Source of the DNA: Ruminiclostridium sp.
Lineage (GTDB): Bacteria; Bacillota; Clostridia; Oscillospirales; Ruminococcaceae
Direction of reading: 5' to 3'
NCBI GenBank assembly: GCA_017942025.1
Contig: JAGAVH010000035.1
Span: 1 to 64,000 of the forward strand
Length of the DNA stretch: 64,000 bases
Shown here piece by piece: positions 60,080 through 64,000 of this stretch. How positions within the stretch are numbered: the stretch's first letter is position 1; each line of letters opens with the position of its first letter. The position numbers and the translations under genes were made by a program. The notes below the pieces were generated by a model. That model did no database searches. It was not told the origin of the DNA and saw nothing but the letters and a program-made list of their open reading frames with translations.

Positions 60080-60103
60080 GTTACGCAACACCTGTTGCAG
60101 AAC
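60080..60103. promoter_or_regulatory. Candidate TetR-family operator
   Basis: A 24-bp dyad with core GCAACA-CC-TGTTGC has 9 of 11 positions symmetric. It lies just after the predicted start of the tetR transcript, as in autoregulated TetR systems. Confidence 0.65.
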
Positions 60104-60113
60104 GGAGCGTATA

Positions 60114-60722
60114 ATGCCACCAAAAGCAAAATTCACAAGAGAAGAGATAGTAGAAAAAGCGCTTGATATAGCCGCTGAAAAGGGATTAAAGTCACTTACA
60201 GCAAGGGAGCTTGGCGCCACCCTCGGATGCTCTACCAGACCTATTTTTACCGCCTTTAAGAATATGGATGAGGTACTGCTTGAAGTCCGCAAGGCGGCTT
60301 TAGGCAAATTTGAGGAGTACGCAAGAAGAGCTATGGATTTCTCTCCTGTGTACAAGGAGCTTGGCGTTCAGATGGTTTTATTTGCGACTGAACATCCGAA
60401 GCTGTATCGTCTTTTATTTATGACAGAAAAGCCTGAAGCACAGAATTTTGACGACGTTTTTGCAAATCTCGGTGACATGGCAACGCTCAGTGTTGAGGTT
60501 ATACAGCGTGATTACGATTTAAGCTACGAAAACGCAAGGCTTTTATTCAAGCATAACTGGATTCAGACCTATGCCATAGGGGCGCTTATAGCAACGGGAG
60601 TATGCAGATTCGGTACTGATGAAATTCAGGATATATTAAGCCGTGAGTTTGTGGCAATGCTTATGCTGATTAAGTCGGGTAAGGCGGAAAGCTGTACTAC
60701 GATACCGGAGAAGAATAAATAA
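60114..60722 (+). CDS. TetR/AcrR family transcriptional regulator
   Basis: The 202-residue protein has an N-terminal helix-turn-helix (about 10-55) with FTREEIVEKALDIAAEKG and LTARELGATLGCSTRPIFTAFKNMDEV, and a helical ligand-binding domain after it. GGAGCG lies ahead of the ATG at 60114. A 24-bp dyad lies between its promoter and start, so autoregulation is likely. The last 40 bp of the gene include a 38-bp stretch repeated downstream at 61093. Targets may be the divergent flavodoxin operon or the following genes. Confidence 0.9.
   Translation: MPPKAKFTREEIVEKALDIAAEKGLKSLTARELGATLGCSTRPIFTAFKNMDEVLLEVRKAALGKFEEYARRAMDFSPVYKELGVQMVLFATEHPKLYRLLFMTEKPEAQNFDDVFANLGDMATLSVEVIQRDYDLSYENARLLFKHNWIQTYAIGALIATGVCRFGTDEIQDILSREFVAMLMLIKSGKAESCTTIPEKNK
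60675..60712 (+). repeat. 38-bp direct repeat, copy 1 (3' end of the TetR gene)
   Basis: This stretch is identical to 61093-61130. The two copies flank the 117-residue hypothetical gene. Confidence 0.95.
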
Positions 60723-60736
60723 AAAGGGAAATAAAA

Positions 60737-61090
60737 ATGTATACGGGACTTATTATTAAAGAAAGTATCGCTGACGATACCCTGCTTGATTATATCAGAA
60801 TAATCGGCGTTGAAATATGGAAAACTGACAACACGCCGAGATACTGGACTGCGGTTTCCTTTACAAGCGAGTGCGGGGATTTTCCTGAAAAGCTTTCAAA
60901 GGCTATCAAGGCTTCCTGCGAGGGAGAGGTTGTGTGGTACGTTGATTTTCAGGATGAAAAGCACAAATATATTGTGCTGAAGGATACCATTCTGAAGTAT
61001 CGTCACGGGGATAAAGAAGGAAAACACGCCGTTTGTCAGAAATGCATTGAAGCGGGTATAAAAAAGGAACAGCTTGATTGGTCGGAATAA
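60737..61090 (+). CDS. Hypothetical protein (117 aa)
   Basis: I do not recognise this family. The 117-residue protein has no membrane segment. It shows alternating hydrophobic stretches (LIIKESIADDTLLDYIRI, WTAVSFTSECG) that suggest a small alpha/beta fold, with Cys100 and Cys103 in VCQKC near the end. AAAGGGAAA lies upstream of the start. The gene is flanked by an exact 38-bp direct repeat derived from the TetR gene tail, which suggests it was inserted or captured by recombination. Confidence 0.75.
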   Translation: MYTGLIIKESIADDTLLDYIRIIGVEIWKTDNTPRYWTAVSFTSECGDFPEKLSKAIKASCEGEVVWYVDFQDEKHKYIVLKDTILKYRHGDKEGKHAVCQKCIEAGIKKEQLDWSE

Positions 61091-61092
61091 TT

Positions 61093-61130
61093 TCGGGTAA
61101 GGCGGAAAGCTGTACTACGATACCGGAGAA
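61093..61130 (+). repeat. 38-bp direct repeat, copy 2
   Basis: An exact copy of the last part of the TetR coding sequence lies here outside any gene, just before the DUF1801 gene. Confidence 0.95.
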
Positions 61131-61154
61131 AAAAATTAAAATGAGGTACATACG

Positions 61155-61487
61155 ATGAACGAACAGATAAAAGCATATATAGAAAAATATCCCGATGAAA
61201 TAATCGCAATGTTCACAAACCTTCGCAAGCTGATATATGATAGCATATCTGCTGATTTGGAAGAAACAATGTGGGCGAAGCTACCAAGCTTTAATAACGG
61301 AGAAAAATTTGTAAGGCTCATTCCCTTCAAGGATCATATAAATATCGAGGCTACTGCGATAATAAATTACAAGGATGAGCTTTCCGGATATAAAATAACG
61401 CCTAAAGGGATGCTTCAGATTTATCTTAAGGATGAAATTCCCTGCGACGTTCTGAAAGAAATTTTTAAAGAAACCTTAGGAAAATAA
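61155..61487 (+). CDS. DUF1801 family protein
   Basis: The 110-residue protein has the DUF1801/YdhG pattern: an N-terminal helix with IEKYPDEIIAMFTNLRKLI, then MWAKLPSFNNGEKFVRLIPFKDHINIEA and KMLQIYLKD-like GMLQIYLKDEIP. The family has been tentatively linked to iron or small-molecule binding, but the role is not settled. It starts a tightly spaced run of accessory genes on the plus strand, with the next gene 2 bp after its stop. Confidence 0.85.
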   Translation: MNEQIKAYIEKYPDEIIAMFTNLRKLIYDSISADLEETMWAKLPSFNNGEKFVRLIPFKDHINIEATAIINYKDELSGYKITPKGMLQIYLKDEIPCDVLKEIFKETLGK

Positions 61488-61489
61488 TT

Positions 61490-61804
61490 ATGGCTACGTC
61501 AAAAGAATATCTTAATTTTATACTTGAACAATTATCACCTATCGATGGCATTTCCCACCGTCAGATGATGGGAGAATATATCATATATCTCCATGGAAGG
61601 ATTGCGGCATATCTATGTGACGGCAGACTTCTTATAAAGCCTGTACCAAGTGCGGTAAGGCTGATGCCTGACGCAGTTTACGAGCCACCCTATGAAGGTG
61701 CAAAGGATATGCTTTTATGCGAAAACGTAGACGATAAGGAATTTCTGAAGGAGCTATTTGAAGCAATATACGAAGAACTACCAAAGCCGAAGGAGAAAAA
61801 ATGA
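61490..61804 (+). CDS. TfoX N-terminal domain protein
   Basis: The 104-residue protein matches the TfoX_N domain (as in competence regulator TfoX): RQMMGEYIIYLHGRIAAYLCDGRLLIKP and MPDAVYEPPYEGAKDML. The stand-alone domain is common in Firmicutes and is not a known competence regulator there. It overlaps the next gene by ATGA. Confidence 0.88.
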   Translation: MATSKEYLNFILEQLSPIDGISHRQMMGEYIIYLHGRIAAYLCDGRLLIKPVPSAVRLMPDAVYEPPYEGAKDMLLCENVDDKEFLKELFEAIYEELPKPKEKK

Positions 61805-62679
61805 AGTACAGATTTTGCAGATATGATGAAACCTGCTACGAAAAAGTGCGGCAATTTTTAATCGAACTATCAGAAGAAAATCGCATTCATATAAACTGGA
61901 ATTGGGCAAGGTGGGAGTGGATGTATTTTCATCCTGACTTTGGCAATAGTCTTTCAGAAAAAATAGGGCAATGGTTTTGCGGTGATGAAATGGTTGGTAC
62001 TGCAATATACGACCACTACCTCGGCGAAGCGTTTTTCGCAGTAAAGAAAGGTTTTGAAGAGCTTAAAACAGAAATTATTAATTATATGATTCAATATTTT
62101 TCAGACGAAAACGGTCTTGGGATTGCTGTAAATGACACGGACGACGAAACGGTTTCTCTTATTTTATCCTGTGGTTTTACTGCGTGCGAACAAACAGAAA
62201 ACGTGCTTGACCTTTTGCTTGACGATATGGTTTTTGATACAAATACAGCTTGCAATATTAAGCTACGCGCCCTTGACGTAAAAGAAGATTTGTATAAACA
62301 TCATAAGCTTTTATGGAAAGGCTTTAACCACGAGGGAGAGCCACCTGTGGACGAAAAAACTATTGAAAAGCAAAGACGTATGCTTTCTGCACCTCATCTG
62401 GATTCACAGCTTCATATTGTTGCAGAAAATGAAAGTGCAGAGTACGTTGCCTACTGTGGTTTATGGTATGATTACAAAACAGATTACGTGTACGTTGAAC
62501 CTGTATGTGTAACTCCCGACTATAGAAATAAAGGACTGGCAAAAGCGGTTATTAAAGAAGCTCTTAGGCGTGCATACGATATGGGTGCAAAAAAGGCTTA
62601 CGTAATATCCGAGCTTGGATTATACAAAAGCATCGGCTTCAGACAATATTCTCATTTCACTTTTTATTGGCATAAATAA
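61801..62679 (+). CDS. GNAT family acetyltransferase, two-domain
   Basis: The 292-residue protein has a C-terminal GNAT domain with PVCVTPDYRNKGLAKAVIKEALRRA and LGLYKSIGF, and an N-terminal half that looks like a degenerate second GNAT-type fold. Substrate is unknown. The start overlaps the stop of the TfoX-domain gene as ATGA. Operon mates give no metabolic clue. Confidence 0.85.
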   Translation: MKYRFCRYDETCYEKVRQFLIELSEENRIHINWNWARWEWMYFHPDFGNSLSEKIGQWFCGDEMVGTAIYDHYLGEAFFAVKKGFEELKTEIINYMIQYFSDENGLGIAVNDTDDETVSLILSCGFTACEQTENVLDLLLDDMVFDTNTACNIKLRALDVKEDLYKHHKLLWKGFNHEGEPPVDEKTIEKQRRMLSAPHLDSQLHIVAENESAEYVAYCGLWYDYKTDYVYVEPVCVTPDYRNKGLAKAVIKEALRRAYDMGAKKAYVISELGLYKSIGFRQYSHFTFYWHK

Positions 62680-62699
62680 AAAACGGGAAGGAAAACAAA

Positions 62700-63056
62700 A
62701 TGATATACGAACTTGAAAATAAAATGTGGCAAGCGGCAAAGGACGGCGACAAAACCGCTTTTGCTAAGCTTGTTTCAGCGGATGCGGTAATGGTCTGCGG
62801 TGGTTACCGCTGTAGCGGAGCGGAATACGGAAGCTTTATAGGAGATTTCGGAATAGCTTCTTATGAAATAAAGAATTTTGAAACAGTCCTTGAAACCGAT
62901 ACTATAATTCAGGTGCATTATATCGTCAGAACTATTGCCGCTACACCTGAATATTCCGATATGGCTGGACTTTTCCACGTAACCTCTACCTGGGAAAATC
63001 GGGATAATAAATGGACGCTTATATTCAATATGGATTCAAGACTACCGGAGATGTAA
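62700..63056 (+). CDS. NTF2-like (SnoaL/DUF4440-type) protein
   Basis: The 118-residue product resembles the NTF2 fold: a first helix ELENKMWQAAKDGDKTAFAKLVSADAVMVCGG, then strands with TIIQVHYIVRTIA and a closing FHVTSTWENRDNKWTLIFN. Such proteins bind or isomerise small hydrophobic molecules, but no active residues can be assigned. AGGAAAAC precedes the start. The DUF2087 gene begins 1 bp after its stop. Confidence 0.8.
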   Translation: MIYELENKMWQAAKDGDKTAFAKLVSADAVMVCGGYRCSGAEYGSFIGDFGIASYEIKNFETVLETDTIIQVHYIVRTIAATPEYSDMAGLFHVTSTWENRDNKWTLIFNMDSRLPEM

Positions 63057-63057
63057 A

Positions 63058-63357
63058 ATGGAACAGATATTAAAAAGCTTTCTTGACGATAAGGGCAGAC
63101 TTACAGCCTATCCGTCAAAAAGAAAAATGAAACTATATGCACTTATCTACCTGTCAAAGAAATTCGAGGCAGGAAAAAGCTATACGGAAAAAGAGGTCAA
63201 CGCCCTGCTCGGTCATTGGCACACCTTTAACGATCCTGCAACGCTCCGCCGTGAGCTTTATACTCATAAATTTCTTGACCGTGACGCTTACGGCAAGGAG
63301 TATCACCTTGAAGAGAAGCAACCGACTATCGAAGAACTGGAGAGGAGATACGGCTGA
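63058..63357 (+). CDS. DUF2087 family protein
   Basis: The 99-residue protein is a stand-alone DUF2087 domain: FLDDKGRLTAYPSKRKMKLYALIYL, KSYTEKEVNALLGHWHTFNDPATLRRELYTHKFLDRD. The domain resembles a winged-helix fold and often occurs with GNAT or ArsR genes; its role is unknown. The GNAT gene downstream shares one base with its stop codon. Confidence 0.88.
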   Translation: MEQILKSFLDDKGRLTAYPSKRKMKLYALIYLSKKFEAGKSYTEKEVNALLGHWHTFNDPATLRRELYTHKFLDRDAYGKEYHLEEKQPTIEELERRYG

Positions 63358-63809
63358 TGGAAATACTTGAGCTTAATACTATCAGCGAGCAGAAGGCATG
63401 GGCAGAGAGAATCCGTCTTTGTGACTGGGGAGCGGCAAAGCTCCTTGCCGATTTAGTGGAGCAGAATAAATTTAACGAATTGCTTGGCGATGGCAGTCTT
63501 TATATTATGGCTGACGGGAAAAAAATCGCTTCCTTCTGTACGCTTACTCAAAGGGACTGTATAAAGGATGATACCCTTTTTCCGTGGATAGGCTTTGTAT
63601 TTACTGCACCCGAGTACCGAGGCAACCGATACAGCGGACAGCTTATAGAGTTCGTTTGCAACAAGGCAAAAGAGCAAGGCTATAAAAAGGTATATATTGC
63701 GACAGATCATATCGGGCTGTACGAAAAATACGGCTTCACCTATATAGAAAGTCGCACCGATATTTACGGTGAAGAAGCCAGAATCTATTACAGAATCATA
63801 GGAGAATAA
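63357..63809 (+). CDS. GNAT family N-acetyltransferase
   Basis: The 150-residue protein has the GNAT acetyl-CoA motif in FTAPEYRGNRYSGQLIEF and a C-terminal LYEKYGFTY. The substrate is unknown. It overlaps the upstream DUF2087 gene by one base (TGATG), so the pair is likely co-translated. Confidence 0.87.
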   Translation: MEILELNTISEQKAWAERIRLCDWGAAKLLADLVEQNKFNELLGDGSLYIMADGKKIASFCTLTQRDCIKDDTLFPWIGFVFTAPEYRGNRYSGQLIEFVCNKAKEQGYKKVYIATDHIGLYEKYGFTYIESRTDIYGEEARIYYRIIGE

Positions 63810-63812
63810 GCT

Positions 63813-64000
63813 ATGTCAATGTGGAATCCGTGGCGAGGATGTAAAAAATGTAGCGAAGGCTGTCTTAATTGCTATATACATAAAGGGGACGCAAAGCGGA
63901 ATATTGATACAAGCCTTATTACAAAAACCAAGGATTTCAGAAAGCCTGTAGAACGTCTGAAAAACGGCAATTATAAGATGAAATCAGGAATAGTATATAC
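63813..64000 (+). CDS. DUF5131 (phage Gp37/Gp68-like) protein, partial at window end
   Basis: The start MSMWNPWRGCKKCSEGCLNC, with four Cys (CKKCSEGCLNC), matches the N-terminus of DUF5131/Gp37_Gp68 proteins, which likely bind an iron-sulfur cluster. The reading frame is open to the window edge, about 62 residues. It begins 3 bp after the GNAT gene. The family is found in phages but also widely in chromosomes, so this is not evidence of a prophage. Confidence 0.85.
   Translation, partial: MSMWNPWRGCKKCSEGCLNCYIHKGDAKRNIDTSLITKTKDFRKPVERLKNGNYKMKSGIVY

Noticed and set aside
63813..64000. Prophage indicated by the DUF5131 (Gp37/Gp68) gene
   Set aside because: One phage-like family member without integrase, capsid, terminase or lysis genes is not enough.

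Overview
The window looks like a chromosome segment from a low-to-mid-GC, spore-forming gut Firmicute, most likely an Oscillospiraceae/Ruminococcus-type bacterium. This rests on spoIIP, spoIIR, a Gram-positive AddAB nuclease, MurT/GatD-type cell-wall genes, a complete L-fucose catabolic set, two mannanase lipoproteins and strong AGGAGG ribosome sites. No rRNA, CRISPR array, transposase or prophage is visible. Only one tRNA (Leu, GAG) is present. Species assignment is inference.

Layout. 1-300: an interspersed 85-bp direct repeat with hairpins. 0.3-8.3 kb (minus): a ComEC-like metallo-hydrolase lipoprotein, then addB and addA, behind a strong promoter and a structured leader. 8.4-11.4 kb: tmk, gdhA, smpB, tRNA-Leu. 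11.4-12.9 kb: an unusual cassette directly behind the tRNA. It has two tandem ~239-bp hairpin arrays, each ending in a promoter-like sequence, then a four-helix-bundle protein and a Cys-rich protein. 12.9-19.1 kb (minus): a signalling operon of two membrane-anchored BMP-type binding proteins, a hybrid histidine kinase with HPt, and a double-receiver HD-GYP protein. 19.2-22.4 kb: GH5 mannanase, spoIIP, rpsT. 22.6-26.1 kb: a response regulator, ABC transporter and histidine kinase module, then a 36-residue membrane protein. 26.2-32.0 kb (minus): fucI, sugar kinase, fucU, fucA and, from its own promoter, fucO.

32-47 kb is mostly housekeeping: murT with a GatD relative that lacks catalytic residues, dacF, pgi, a small P-loop protein, rpmF, a DUF512 radical-SAM-like protein, der, plsY, gpsA, putP, sfsA and mrp, plus an anchored toxin-like protein next to a CPCC protein. 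47-52 kb: a lysophospholipase-type hydrolase, spoIIR, a deaminase, GH26 mannanase and an aldose epimerase. 52-59 kb: GNAT, TPM and zinc-ribbon genes, an orphan PTS enzyme I N-terminal protein and a heterodimeric ABC exporter. 59-64 kb: a RyR-domain protein, a flavodoxin, a TetR regulator with an evident operator, and a packed run of small accessory single-domain genes ending in a DUF5131 gene cut by the window edge.

Functional themes are plant and host glycan use (mannan, fucose), envelope synthesis and sporulation, and several sensory systems. Features judged most worth follow-up are the hairpin array/four-helix-bundle cassette, the BMP-kinase operon, the catalytically impaired GatD partner, the leader RNA ahead of the addBA operon, and the anchored toxin-like protein. 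All family assignments come from reading the sequence without database searches.
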